A stretch of DNA of 47,877 bases from Lachnospiraceae bacterium. Lineage in GTDB: Bacteria > Bacillota > Clostridia > Lachnospirales > Lachnospiraceae. Position numbers and translations under genes: made by a program. The stretch's first letter is position 1, and each line of letters opens with the position of its first letter. This document shows, piece after piece, positions 16,345-24,456 of the stretch. The stretch spans positions 1 to 47,877 of the forward strand of contig JAFRGQ010000065.1 of assembly GCA_017433725.1 (NCBI GenBank), written 5' to 3'. The notes under the pieces were generated by a model that saw only the letters and a list, made by a program, of their open reading frames with translations, was not told the origin of the DNA and did not search any database.

Positions 16345-17103
16345 ATGAATTACGAGAAAGAACTGAAAGCATTCCTGGATTACGCGGAGCATTATGACCG
16401 CACAAACGGCATGATCGAACTTAAAGTTGTGCACACGCTGCGCGTCGCGGAGGTGATGGACCGGATAACAGCAGGTCTCGACCTTCCCGATGAGATTTGC
16501 TATCTGGCAGCGCTATGTGCCGTCTTTCACGATATCGGCCGCTTCGAGCAGGTGACCAGGTATGGCACATATAATGACAGAAGAAGCGTGAACCATGCAG
16601 TTTTGAGCTGTGAAGTCCTTCGGGAAAACGGCTTTCTCGAACACTTGCCGGGAAAACAGCAGGAGATGATTCTCACTGCGATCGAGAACCATAATAAGCT
16701 CGTGATAGATGAGGGTCTTGATGAGGATACGATGCTACTTGCGAAGCTTATACGTGATGCCGATAAGGTCGACATTTTCAGAGTATTTGCAGAGGAAGAG
16801 ATGGTCGATACGATGGGGGAGACGATCGAGATGGTGGAGCAGGAGACTGTGACGGATGAGGTCTTCGAACATTTTATGGCTCACGAATGCGTTCCGAAAG
16901 ATATTCGTCGTACCGGACTCGATATCTGGGTCGGATTCCTCGCATTTTTCTATGATATGAACTTTCCGCAGAGCATGAAGATCGCGTTGGATGAGGGCTA
17001 CTACAGAAGGCAATTCGATCATGCGGAATTTACCCTTCCGGAGACACGGGAAAGAGTGGATGCGATATTGTGCGAGCTCGAGTTTTATCTGGACAGGTTC
17101 TAA
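16345..17103 (+). CDS. HD domain phosphohydrolase
   Basis: This is an HD-superfamily metal-dependent phosphohydrolase of unknown substrate. H30 (VVHTLRVAEVM), the H62-D63 doublet in FHDIGRFEQ, and D128-type residues in RDADKVDIFRVF give the expected metal site. About 252 residues make one helical domain. The ATG at 16345 has AGGA five bases upstream. An ATG at 16333 overlaps the stop codon of the previous gene as ATGA and would add four residues, so the true start is uncertain by that much. It forms a two-gene unit with the pseudouridine synthase and ends at a strong terminator. Confidence 0.83.
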   Translation: MNYEKELKAFLDYAEHYDRTNGMIELKVVHTLRVAEVMDRITAGLDLPDEICYLAALCAVFHDIGRFEQVTRYGTYNDRRSVNHAVLSCEVLRENGFLEHLPGKQQEMILTAIENHNKLVIDEGLDEDTMLLAKLIRDADKVDIFRVFAEEEMVDTMGETIEMVEQETVTDEVFEHFMAHECVPKDIRRTGLDIWVGFLAFFYDMNFPQSMKIALDEGYYRRQFDHAEFTLPETRERVDAILCELEFYLDRF

Positions 17104-17161
17104 AGCAGTGAGTCTGTAGGAGCTGAGGTCTTTGGTAAAAGGCCATTAAATGTGAAAAATA

Positions 17162-17202
17162 AAAAAGAGACCCCGGTTATTTTTCAAGAGGGGTCTCTTT
17201 TT
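17162..17202. terminator. Strong bidirectional terminator
   Basis: AAAAAGAGACCCC (17162-17174) pairs perfectly with GGGGTCTCTTTTT (17190-17202). The 13-bp stem has U-runs in both directions and separates the convergent HD and flavoprotein genes. Confidence 0.85.
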
Positions 17203-17211
17203 GTACGAAAC

Positions 17212-17775
17212 TTATTTTAATTTCAAACCATCCTTAAAAGCGTCTCCAACTCGTTCGGATACCTTATAGTAACCGTGCGTGTAAGGGTCGAACGCGATGG
17301 CATTAACCAGGGACATGTCAGGCTTCCCGTCCACCATGATGCTTTCGTCAGCTGTTACGTTTACAACCTTTCCGATAACGCCGCATCCGTATTCGTTATC
17401 CTGATATTCGATGAACTCACACTCCAGGCAGAGGGGAAATTCATTAATGACCGGGGCGTCAACAGTCTCTGCTTTGCTGGCGGTAAGGCCGCTGCGTGCG
17501 AATTTATCGGCCGCTTTATTTCCTGATTCTACGCCGAAATAGTCGGCTTCCACGACGTGAGCTGCATCAGCTATGCTTACTGTAAATGCCTTTCTGGCTT
17601 TAATATTTTTCACGGTTTTATGGCTTTCAGTCAGATTAAGGGCGACGGTATTTCTTTCCTGCATAGTGCCCCAGGCTGCATTCATAACATTGACACTGCC
17701 GTCTTCGTTATATGTAGCGATCATAAGTACCGGCATCGGGAATATGCCTTCGGTGATTTTAAGTTTTGTTCTCAT
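17212..17775 (-). CDS. Flavin reductase-like FMN-binding protein
   Basis: This is a split-barrel flavin reductase-like protein (DIM6/NTAB, flavoredoxin group) that probably binds FMN and moves electrons between reduced carriers and a partner. Typical segments are PMPVLMIATYNEDGSVNVMNAAWG near residue 15, TVALNLTESHKTVKNI near 43, and GCGVIGKVVNV near 133. The ATG at 17775 has AAGGAGA eight bases upstream; a longer reading from 17820 would include the ribosome site in the coding region. That gives 187 residues. The gene stands alone upstream of a terminator. The electron partner is unknown. Confidence 0.85.
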   Translation of the reverse strand: MRTKLKITEGIFPMPVLMIATYNEDGSVNVMNAAWGTMQERNTVALNLTESHKTVKNIKARKAFTVSIADAAHVVEADYFGVESGNKAADKFARSGLTASKAETVDAPVINEFPLCLECEFIEYQDNEYGCGVIGKVVNVTADESIMVDGKPDMSLVNAIAFDPYTHGYYKVSERVGDAFKDGLKLK

Positions 17776-17832
17776 AACAGAAGTCTCCTTTTGGCTGTGA
17801 TTGACAGAACTGTGTGTCATATATAAAGATAC

Positions 17833-17879
17833 AAAAGTGACGGATAAGACAAATCAATGTCTTTATCCGTCACTTTTTT
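17833..17879. terminator. Terminator behind tRNA-Ala
   Basis: AAAAGTGACGGATAAGAC (17833-17850) pairs with GTC, TTATCCGTCACTTTT (17859-17877). On the minus strand it follows the tRNA by a few bases and ends in TTTTG. Confidence 0.8.
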
Positions 17880-17883
17880 ATCC

Positions 17884-17956
17884 TGGAGACAGTGGGACTT
17901 GAACCCATGACCTCCTGAATGCCATTCAGGCGCTCTCCCAACTGAGCTATGCCCCC
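17884..17956 (-). tRNA. tRNA-Ala (anticodon GGC)
   Basis: The 73-nt cloverleaf reads on the minus strand. The acceptor arm GGGGGCA pairs with TGTCTCC, including G-T pairs. The D arm contains AGCTCAGTTGGGAGAGC. The anticodon stem CTGAA/TTCAG holds loop TGGCA with anticodon GGC. The T arm contains GGGTTCAAGTCCC. The discriminator is A and no CCA is encoded (GGA follows), so CCA must be added after transcription. Confidence 0.95.
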
Positions 17957-18159
17957 GCGTTTTCACAAGGGGTATTATAACACATGTGGCTGGATTGTGA
18001 AAGTATTATTTTCTGAATTGCTCGGCAATTGAATAAGCGAGGATTCCCGAATACTATTCTGAAGTTTTGTCGGGTCTCAGAGCAAATCTATAGATATATG
18101 AACAATCCTCGTTATATATAAACACAGGTCATATGCTCATCAACGCGTCCGGTATATAC

Positions 18160-18188
18160 TTGACATTCATGTAGACAACAGGTATTAA
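18160..18188 (+). promoter_or_regulatory. Promoter upstream of the AraC gene
   Basis: A -35 box TTGACA and a -10 box TATTAA have a 17-bp spacer; a TATACT lies 4 bp further on. The start is about 215 bp before the araC-type ATG. The stretch 17957-18402 (446 bp) has no gene; besides this promoter it contains the GACATTCTGACA motif at 18295. Confidence 0.45.
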
Positions 18189-18294
18189 TGTTATACTGAC
18201 CGTTATTCATCCGCATGAAGTATCGGTATGTATGACATAACGACAATAAATATACGAAATCATCGGCTTTATCGAAAAAGTAGAATTAAATAAT

Positions 18295-18306
18295 GACATT
18301 CTGACA
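18295..18306. promoter_or_regulatory. Shared motif before the regulator gene, possible AraC site
   Basis: GACATTCTGACA here and GACATTTTGACA at 19275-19286 differ at one base, and both are followed by a T-rich stretch ending in TAC or TAAC. One copy precedes the regulator gene and one the transporter gene, which would fit autoregulation. This is inference from two copies. Confidence 0.35.
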
Positions 18307-18402
18307 ATTTTTTATTACTAAAAAGACTGCTCTGCAAACGCTATAAAAGATAAACTCTATGTATATCAGAGATATAAATCGCAGCTGATGAAGGAGCACA
18401 AG

Positions 18403-19257
18403 ATGGCGAACGAGAATCTGTTTTTGTGTAAACCCGTTGAACGAAAGTTTTCGGACCTGTATTTCTGCTATTGCGGTTATCAAGTATGCGCACCGCTTCA
18501 CAGTTTCGGACCTGCGGTTCGTCCGAACTATCTCATTCATTTTATCATGGACGGCAAAGGAATCTTCACAATAGATAACACGACATATCAGTTGGGAGCG
18601 GGAGAAGGGTTCATTATAGAACCAGGTAAGCAGACATTTTATCAGGCCGATGCCAAAGAGCCGTGGACTTACTTCTGGATCGGATTCGACGGAGCGCTGG
18701 CGAAAGACATACTCTCCAAGATGGGGCTCGGTCAGACTCATCTGATCTTCAGGTGTGATAACGGGGAGGAGATGCGAGACATCATATTTGACATGCTTAA
18801 GTACAATCGTGCAAATGATGCCGATGAATTAATGATTGAAGCTCTGCTCTACAGGCTTTTTTCATCCATGATGAAAGGTGCGGCCGCCGGAATACCCGGA
18901 ACTGTCAAAGGAAATGAGTATGTCAGAAAAGCGATCGAGTTCATCCAGAACAACTATGCCAGACCGATTCATGTGAAGGATGTCGCGGATTATGTGAATA
19001 TCAACAGAGGATATCTGTACTCGCTTTTTAAGTCGGAGACGAACATGTCCCCTCAGGAGTACCTGAGCAACCTCAGACTTACAAGGGCCGCAGAGCAGCT
19101 GAATACAACGAACTACTCCATAGAAGTCATTGCGACATCTAACGGATACGGTGACCCGGTGGTCTTTACCAAGGCTTTCAAAAAGATGCATGGTATATCT
19201 CCTTCAAAATACAGACAGAGCACGGTCGAAAGGTCACTGAAATCACTTGAAGAGTAA
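18403..19257 (+). CDS. AraC family transcriptional regulator
   Basis: It has an N-terminal cupin-like sugar-sensing domain (about 1-140; VRPNYLIHFIMDGKGIF and EGFIIEPGKQTFYQAD) and a C-terminal pair of helix-turn-helix motifs (about 175-275; VKDVADYVNINRGYLYSLFK and GYGDPVVFTKAFKKMHGISPSKYR). This plan matches MsmR/RafR-type activators of alpha-galactoside operons. The ATG at 18403 is chosen because AAGGAG lies just upstream; the ATG at 18388 overlaps that site. That leaves 284 residues. The next gene, in the same direction, is the sugar-binding lipoprotein, so control of the downstream uptake locus is the natural inference. Confidence 0.9.
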   Translation: MANENLFLCKPVERKFSDLYFCYCGYQVCAPLHSFGPAVRPNYLIHFIMDGKGIFTIDNTTYQLGAGEGFIIEPGKQTFYQADAKEPWTYFWIGFDGALAKDILSKMGLGQTHLIFRCDNGEEMRDIIFDMLKYNRANDADELMIEALLYRLFSSMMKGAAAGIPGTVKGNEYVRKAIEFIQNNYARPIHVKDVADYVNINRGYLYSLFKSETNMSPQEYLSNLRLTRAAEQLNTTNYSIEVIATSNGYGDPVVFTKAFKKMHGISPSKYRQSTVERSLKSLEE

Positions 19258-19274
19258 TGCAAAGCGATAATAAG

Positions 19275-19349
19275 GACATTTTGACAGGTTTTCATAACAA
19301 ATTTATCTAACGATTAGTCGCTATTAGCAAATAAAATTAGTATAGTTGC
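19275..19349 (+). promoter_or_regulatory. Control region of the sugar ABC operon
   Basis: GACATTTTGACA (19275-19286) is followed by three ATTAG words at 10- and 13-bp spacing and a TATAGT -10 candidate at about 19340-19346 with no good -35 box. That is what an activator-dependent promoter looks like. The TTGACA inside the motif also lies 17 bp before TATCTA, an alternative promoter. Confidence 0.4.
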
Positions 19350-19378
19350 ACAAATAACAACACGATAGGGAGGTAACT

Positions 19379-20719
19379 ATGAAAAGAAAGCTTTTAGCGG
19401 CTACACTTACCACTGCAATGGTGCTCTCGCTGGCAGCATGCGGCGGCTCATCATCATCTTCATCCGGTACGGCTGCATCAGGCTCCGGTTCATCCGGATC
19501 AGGTGAACTTCAGGTCAACATCTGGGATAACAATCAGCTCGCAGGCCTGCAGCAGATCGCAGACGAGTGGACGGAAGAATCCGGCGTCAAGGTCAAAATT
19601 AATGTCGTTGACTGGGATAACTACTGGACACTTCTCGAGGCAGGCGCTTCCGGCGGACAGATGCCTGACGTATTCTGGATGCATTCCAATACAGCACAGA
19701 TGTATATGGAAAATGACCTTCTTCTGAATCTCGACGACTACATTGCAAAGGACGATGCAATCGACCTTGCAAACTATTACGAAGGCGTTGTTGAACTCTA
19801 CAATCGCGATGACAACGGCTCACAGTATGCACTTCCGAAAGATCATGACACGATCGCACTTCTCTACAACAAAGCAATTTTTGACAAGTATAGCGTAGAA
19901 TATCCGACAGACGACTGGACATGGGAAGATGTCCGTGATGCTGCTACCAAGATTTCTGAAGCAGGCAAGGCTGACGGCATATACGGCTATGCAATCAACA
20001 CATCCAACAACCAGGACGGCTGGTACAACATCATCTATGATTACGGCGGACAGGTCATCACAGAAGATCACAAGGGAACAACAATCGGTTCCGACGAAGC
20101 AAAAGCAGGTATGGAAATGTTACGCCAGATCCTTGAAGTCGCTGCACCGCAGACAGTCGTTGCAGAGACAGGCACAGATTCTCTGTTCAATTCCGGTCTT
20201 GCTGCAATGATCACACAGGGCTCCTGGATGATCAATACCTTCTACAAAGCCGAGCACCATGATGATTATGCATGGGCAATGCTTCCGTACGCTGATGTCA
20301 ACGGCAACGGCCAGTGCGATAAGGGCGAGCGCTACTCCGCATACAACGGACTCGGATGGGCAGCAGCAGCCAACACAGCTAATCCGGATGCAGCTTACAG
20401 TCTGATTTCCTACTTCTGCTCCGAGAAGGCTCAGAAAGAGCAGGCAGCTCTCGGCGTCACAATGGGCGGTATGAAGGGCATCTCCGAAGATTTCGCAAAT
20501 GCATTTGAAGGCATGGATGTTTCCGCTTTCACACGCGCTGAGGAAGAAGGCGAACTGTTCTTCCGTCCGTACACAAGAAACACGACAGTATGGGAAGATG
20601 CGCTTCAGCAGAACGGTGGTTTCCTCGATGCATGGCTCAATCCGTCTGATCCAGCAGTAATGGCCAAAGCTTGCGACAATGCACAGAAGATCATTGAGGA
20701 CGCAATCGCAGCCGAATAA
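19379..20719 (+). CDS. Sugar ABC transporter substrate-binding lipoprotein
   Basis: This is a family 1 extracellular solute-binding protein, the receptor of a CUT1-type sugar importer. The signal peptide ends in LSLAAC, so C21 is lipidated and anchors the protein outside the membrane. A Ser/Gly-rich linker (residues 22-42) precedes the binding fold. The mature domain has typical segments such as VNIWDNNQ, WDNYWTLLEAGASGGQMPDVFWM and LAAMITQGSWM. It is 446 residues. GGGAGG precedes the ATG. It lies between the AraC regulator and two permease genes, and the hairpins behind it suggest higher expression than the permeases. The GH36 enzyme downstream points to alpha-galactosides such as raffinose or melibiose. 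Confidence 0.94.
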   Translation: MKRKLLAATLTTAMVLSLAACGGSSSSSSGTAASGSGSSGSGELQVNIWDNNQLAGLQQIADEWTEESGVKVKINVVDWDNYWTLLEAGASGGQMPDVFWMHSNTAQMYMENDLLLNLDDYIAKDDAIDLANYYEGVVELYNRDDNGSQYALPKDHDTIALLYNKAIFDKYSVEYPTDDWTWEDVRDAATKISEAGKADGIYGYAINTSNNQDGWYNIIYDYGGQVITEDHKGTTIGSDEAKAGMEMLRQILEVAAPQTVVAETGTDSLFNSGLAAMITQGSWMINTFYKAEHHDDYAWAMLPYADVNGNGQCDKGERYSAYNGLGWAAAANTANPDAAYSLISYFCSEKAQKEQAALGVTMGGMKGISEDFANAFEGMDVSAFTRAEEEGELFFRPYTRNTTVWEDALQQNGGFLDAWLNPSDPAVMAKACDNAQKIIEDAIAAE

Positions 20720-20729
20720 GGAGACGTCT

Positions 20730-20855
20730 TACAGGCAGGTAAACAGAATCCTGTAAAGATTCTGTAAGCCAAATAGTTCGTATCTCTGCAGAGTCAGAGA
20801 ATGAAAATATTGAAGCATCTAAGCCGGGCTCGCAGGAGTTCCCTGCAGCCCGGCT
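20730..20855 (+). promoter_or_regulatory. Stem-loops between binding protein and permease genes
   Basis: TTACAGG (20730) can pair with CCTGTAA (20750), or ACAGAATC (20743) with GATTCTGT (20758); the two exclude each other. A strong GC hairpin follows, AGCCGGGCT and GCAGG pairing with CCTGC and AGCCCGGCT (20822-20855), with no real U-run. It probably protects or partly ends the message, keeping binding protein in excess. Confidence 0.55.
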
Positions 20856-20882
20856 ATTATCATCATTCGGAAAGGGGGATTT

Positions 20883-21770
20883 ATGAAACAAAAGATGACA
20901 GTGGCCGAGAAAAGAGAGGCTAGATGGGCATATCTGTTCGTCTTTCCAACAATGCTCGGTCTGATCGTTCTCAATTTCTACCCGTTTTTTAATACGATTT
21001 ACCAGTCTTTCTGTAAGACAGGTGATTTCGGAAAAGGAAACAAACTCGTAGGATTGCTCAATTATAAGATGGTTCTCACAAGAGCGGAGACCTGGCAGTC
21101 CTTATGGAACACCGTTAAGTACGCAATCATAGAAGTTCCTTTCGGCATTGTAATTGCCCTTCTTCTCGCAGTTCTTCTGAATAAGAAAATTGCCGGCCGT
21201 TCAATCTACCGTACAATTTTCTTCCTTCCGATGGTCTGCGCACCAGCGGCTGTCGCTATGGTATGGAAGTGGCTTTACAATACACAGTTCGGTCTTCTGA
21301 ATAATGTTTTCCACACCAGAATCGAATGGATCTCCAATCCGAAGATTGCATGGATCTCGATCGGTATTATCGGCGTTTGGTCCATCATCGGATATAATAT
21401 GGTCCTTTTCATCGGCGGTCTGCAGGAAATTCCCGGCGACTACTACGAGGCGGCGTCAATCGACGGTGCGACCGGTGTCCGTGCTTTCTTTAACATCACA
21501 CTTCCGCTGCTTTCGCCGACAACTTTCTTTATTGTCCAGACCAGAATTATCGGTGCTCTGACGATTTTCGACCTTATGTTCATGGTAATGGATAAAACAA
21601 ATGTTGCTCTGCCGAAAGTACAGTCCATTGTTTATCTGTTCTACCAGTATGCATTCACGAACGGTGATAAAGGTTACGGTGCGACGCTCGTCATGGTGCT
21701 CGTTGCATTCATTATGATCATCACGTTCATTCTGCAGAAGGCAGAGAAGCATATTGTATATCACAATTAA
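20883..21770 (+). CDS. Sugar ABC transporter permease (MsmF/MalF type)
   Basis: This is the first membrane subunit of a CUT1 sugar importer. It has six predicted membrane helices. The EAA loop that contacts the ATPase reads YYEAASIDGATGVRAFFNIT, near residues 185-204. At 295 residues it is the usual length. AAAGGGGG precedes the ATG. It is followed by its partner permease after 17 bp. No ATP-binding subunit is in the locus; many Firmicutes use one shared MsmX-type ATPase for such importers, so that is the likely energy source. Confidence 0.94.
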   Translation: MKQKMTVAEKREARWAYLFVFPTMLGLIVLNFYPFFNTIYQSFCKTGDFGKGNKLVGLLNYKMVLTRAETWQSLWNTVKYAIIEVPFGIVIALLLAVLLNKKIAGRSIYRTIFFLPMVCAPAAVAMVWKWLYNTQFGLLNNVFHTRIEWISNPKIAWISIGIIGVWSIIGYNMVLFIGGLQEIPGDYYEAASIDGATGVRAFFNITLPLLSPTTFFIVQTRIIGALTIFDLMFMVMDKTNVALPKVQSIVYLFYQYAFTNGDKGYGATLVMVLVAFIMIITFILQKAEKHIVYHN

Positions 21771-21787
21771 GGAAGGAGGACATATAA

Positions 21788-22630
21788 GTGGAAGGTTACG
21801 CAGCAAAACAGAGAAGAACAACAATTCTCATTCACGTGATTCTGATCGTCATGTCCTTCATCATGATCGTGCCGTTCGCATGGATGATCCTGACTGCTTT
21901 AAAGACAAATCAGGAAGCAATATCCGTCTCTCCGTTCTATATTCTGCCGCATAACGGCTGGCACTGGGAGAACTTCGGAACTGTATGGAAGAGCTACAAT
22001 TTCCTGATTCTTTATAAGAACACATTGCTTATGATTTTCTGGCGCGTTGTGTGCGCGGTCCTTACGGCTACGATGGCAGGTTATGCATTCGGTCGTCTGA
22101 AATTCCCGGGAAAGAACTTCCTTTTCTCCCTGGTTCTTGTTCAGATGATGATTCCGGCTCAGATCTTCATTATTCCGCAGTACCTTATGGTTTCCAAGAT
22201 GGGCATGCTGAATACACAGTTCGGTCTGGTGTTCCCGGGTCTTGTCACTGCATTCGGTACATATCTTCTGAAGACCGGATTTGAAGGCCTTCCGAAAGAC
22301 CTTGAAGAGGCTGCTATGATTGACGGATGCAATATCGGGCAGCGTTTCCTGATGATCATGATGCCGCTGACCAAGAGTTCCATGGTATCTCTCGGTATCT
22401 TCACCGCAGTTTTCGCGTTCAAGGATCTTATGTGGCCGATGATCGTCTGCACGAATGCAAGCACGACAACACTGTCAGCAGGTCTTGCCAAGATGCAGGG
22501 TCAGTACGGAAGCGATTATCCCGCTATGATGGCGGCTGCTACACTGGCAGTTCTTCCTATGATCGTCATCTATGTTATCTTCCAGAAGCAGTTCGTGGAA
22601 GGTATTGCGACATCGGGCGGAAAGCTTTAA
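21788..22630 (+). CDS. Sugar ABC transporter permease (MsmG/MalG type)
   Basis: This is the second membrane subunit of the same importer. It has six predicted helices, and the EAA loop LEEAAMIDGCNIGQRFLMIM lies near residues 173-192. It starts at a GTG with AAGGAGGA seven to eight bases upstream, and it is 280 residues long. The C-terminus FVEGIATSGGKL is typical of MalG-like subunits (G-x-x-x-GAVKG region). It is tightly coupled to the previous permease. A terminator follows 100 bp later, so the next two membrane-protein genes are probably expressed by read-through or separately. Confidence 0.94.
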   Translation: MEGYAAKQRRTTILIHVILIVMSFIMIVPFAWMILTALKTNQEAISVSPFYILPHNGWHWENFGTVWKSYNFLILYKNTLLMIFWRVVCAVLTATMAGYAFGRLKFPGKNFLFSLVLVQMMIPAQIFIIPQYLMVSKMGMLNTQFGLVFPGLVTAFGTYLLKTGFEGLPKDLEEAAMIDGCNIGQRFLMIMMPLTKSSMVSLGIFTAVFAFKDLMWPMIVCTNASTTTLSAGLAKMQGQYGSDYPAMMAAATLAVLPMIVIYVIFQKQFVEGIATSGGKL

Positions 22631-22733
22631 TCTTTGAACAAGCATCAGAGATTATTCTCTGACGCAGAATTCTCGTGGCATTAGAGTCGTGAGACGAATG
22701 CCTAAAGGAAACACTTTATATCGGAATTTTGAC

Positions 22734-22781
22734 AAAATGAGCAAGAGGCGGGGGGAAACTTCTGAATCTTGCTCATTTTTC
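22734..22781 (+). terminator. Terminator after the permease genes
   Basis: AAAATGAGCAAGA (22734-22746) pairs perfectly with TCTTGCTCATTTT (22767-22779), followed by T. The 13-bp stem with U-run ends the importer unit. Confidence 0.8.
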
Positions 22782-22797
22782 TTATCTGGAGGGGACA

Positions 22798-23490
22798 TTG
22801 AAGAGAGTAGATATAAGGAACACGATGAATGATATAAAGAGCAATACGCGCGGGATGTCACGGAAAGAGCGTCTCGGCTATATATTTGCATATTACTGGC
22901 TCCATGTTTTCGGAGCAGTTTTGGCGGTCTTCTTCATCATCTATTTTCTCACACATTTCCTCTTCGGTATAAAAGAGAACTGGATTTATGTGACGTTCAC
23001 AAATGTTCTCACGTCAGACGAGGGCGTGAACGCGCTGAGAGATGATTTTATCGAATATACCGGATACGACCTGAAAGAAAAAAATGTAGTCTTTAACGCA
23101 AACAGCTACTTTGACGCCACTACGGTACAGGGGACGAACAACAGCTATTTTCAGGCATTCGTTGCGATGATCGAGGCCGGAGACCTCGATGCGGTCATAG
23201 GGACGAAGGATAATATCGCAGCGGTCGGGGCGAGCGGGAGATTGAAAGATTTGTCGTCGGAGGAGATGAGAGAGCTGTTTGCCTCCTATTCCGACCGTTT
23301 CGTATACTGCACGCCGATTGATGAGGAATATTCCGAGGACGAGGTTCCCGTAGGTATTGATATTTCGGACAGCAGTATCGTCGGAAAGTACGGGATCTAT
23401 ACAGGGGATTGTGTGCTGGGCTTGGGGGCATATACAAAACATGCAGAGGAAGTTCTGAAGTTCCTGAAATACATATATGAAGACATCTGA
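22798..23490 (+). CDS. Membrane-anchored protein of unknown function
   Basis: I do not recognise a named family with certainty. It has about 30 cytoplasmic residues, one hydrophobic segment at about 38-58 (VFGAVLAVFFIIYFLTHFLFG), and an extracellular domain of about 170 residues. The external part alternates beta and alpha segments (VYVTFTNVLTSDEG, DLDAVIGTKDNIAAVGASGRLKDLS), somewhat like a binding-protein fold. The start is a TTG with GGAGGGG five bases upstream; an ATG at 22825 is an alternative. It sits between an importer and a DUF624 gene, a pairing suggesting a role in sensing or assisting the sugar importer. The product would be 230 residues. Confidence 0.7.
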   Translation: MKRVDIRNTMNDIKSNTRGMSRKERLGYIFAYYWLHVFGAVLAVFFIIYFLTHFLFGIKENWIYVTFTNVLTSDEGVNALRDDFIEYTGYDLKEKNVVFNANSYFDATTVQGTNNSYFQAFVAMIEAGDLDAVIGTKDNIAAVGASGRLKDLSSEEMRELFASYSDRFVYCTPIDEEYSEDEVPVGIDISDSSIVGKYGIYTGDCVLGLGAYTKHAEEVLKFLKYIYEDI

Positions 23491-23641
23491 GACTGCCGGG
23501 TATACCTGTACATGCTTTAGAACAGGACGCGAAACTGCTGCAAGCAACATCAGGCCGGGGGGATTCCGAATAAGTTTTGCGTGGAGGGTCAGAAGTGTCC
23601 CTGCATGCAGCGAGTAAGAAGATAGCTGTGAGAGGAATAAT

Positions 23642-24304
23642 ATGAAGAAGCGAATAACAGCATTTCTGAGTAACGACAGCGCATTCGGACAGCTGATGGC
23701 TAAGATCTGGATCGTCATCGGTTCCAATCTGATGTTCATGATCTTCAGCCTGCCTGTCATCACCATAGGACCGGGGCTTGTAGCCTTGTACCATGTTCAT
23801 CTAAAATCCATGAGAGGTCATTCGGACCTGAATCCTATCGCGGAGTTCTGGCACGGTTTCAGGAATAACTTCAGGCAGGCAATCATTATCTGGATCGTAT
23901 TCCTGCTCGTGCTTCTGGTCGCTCTGGCAGACATTCGTTTTCTGACCGGACAGGAAGGGATTATGGCGTACATGCGCTATATGGTATATTTTATATCAGG
24001 TCTTGTACTTGTGATCGTCTGTATGCTGCTTCCGGTCATGGCCGCTTTTGCGGATGACCTGCGCGGGCTTTTCCGCAATGCATTTTACTTTGCCGCAAAG
24101 AACCCGGCAAGGGCGATCCTTATCGCGGCACTGTATGTATTTCCTCTTTTTCTCTCTTATATGGATGTGCAGAGACTCCCCCTGTACGGTTTCCTGTGGG
24201 TCGTCTGCGGATTTTCTCTGATAGCGAGAATCATTTCGTTCCTGCTGCTTAAAGACTTCAGCCGATTTCTTCCTCCGGTGGATGAGGATATATCAGAGTA
24301 TTGA
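23642..24304 (+). CDS. DUF624 (YesL-like) membrane protein
   Basis: This is a DUF624/YesL family protein, commonly encoded next to CUT1 carbohydrate importers; its function is unproven. Five hydrophobic segments are visible, at about 17-45, 75-95, 110-140, 155-178 and 182-205. The family's N-terminal region (KIWIVIGSNLMFMIFSLPVITIGPGL) is present. At 220 residues it is the normal length. AGAGGAA precedes the ATG. It is 151 bp downstream of the membrane-anchored protein; that gap shows no promoter or hairpin I can name. Confidence 0.85.
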   Translation: MKKRITAFLSNDSAFGQLMAKIWIVIGSNLMFMIFSLPVITIGPGLVALYHVHLKSMRGHSDLNPIAEFWHGFRNNFRQAIIIWIVFLLVLLVALADIRFLTGQEGIMAYMRYMVYFISGLVLVIVCMLLPVMAAFADDLRGLFRNAFYFAAKNPARAILIAALYVFPLFLSYMDVQRLPLYGFLWVVCGFSLIARIISFLLLKDFSRFLPPVDEDISEY

Positions 24305-24316
24305 GTGTTCATACAG

Positions 24317-24384
24317 GTTTGAAAGTAAACTTTCAAACTTTGATTGGCGGTTCAGATGACTATGCAGGCATGGTCGTCTGAACC
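24317..24384 (+). terminator. Two hairpins before the alpha-galactosidase gene
   Basis: GTTTGAAAGT and ACTTTCAAAC (24317-24338) form a perfect inverted repeat followed by TTT. GGTTCAGATGAC and GTCGTCTGAACC (24349-24384) form a second hairpin. They may end the DUF624 transcript or act as an operator; they lie about 75 bp before the GH36 start. Confidence 0.5.
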
Positions 24385-24456
24385 TGGTGGAGCAAATTAC
24401 CGAGAGAGAAGAGTTTCAAAACTGCCTTGTATTGAATAACTTGGAAAGGAGACAGA

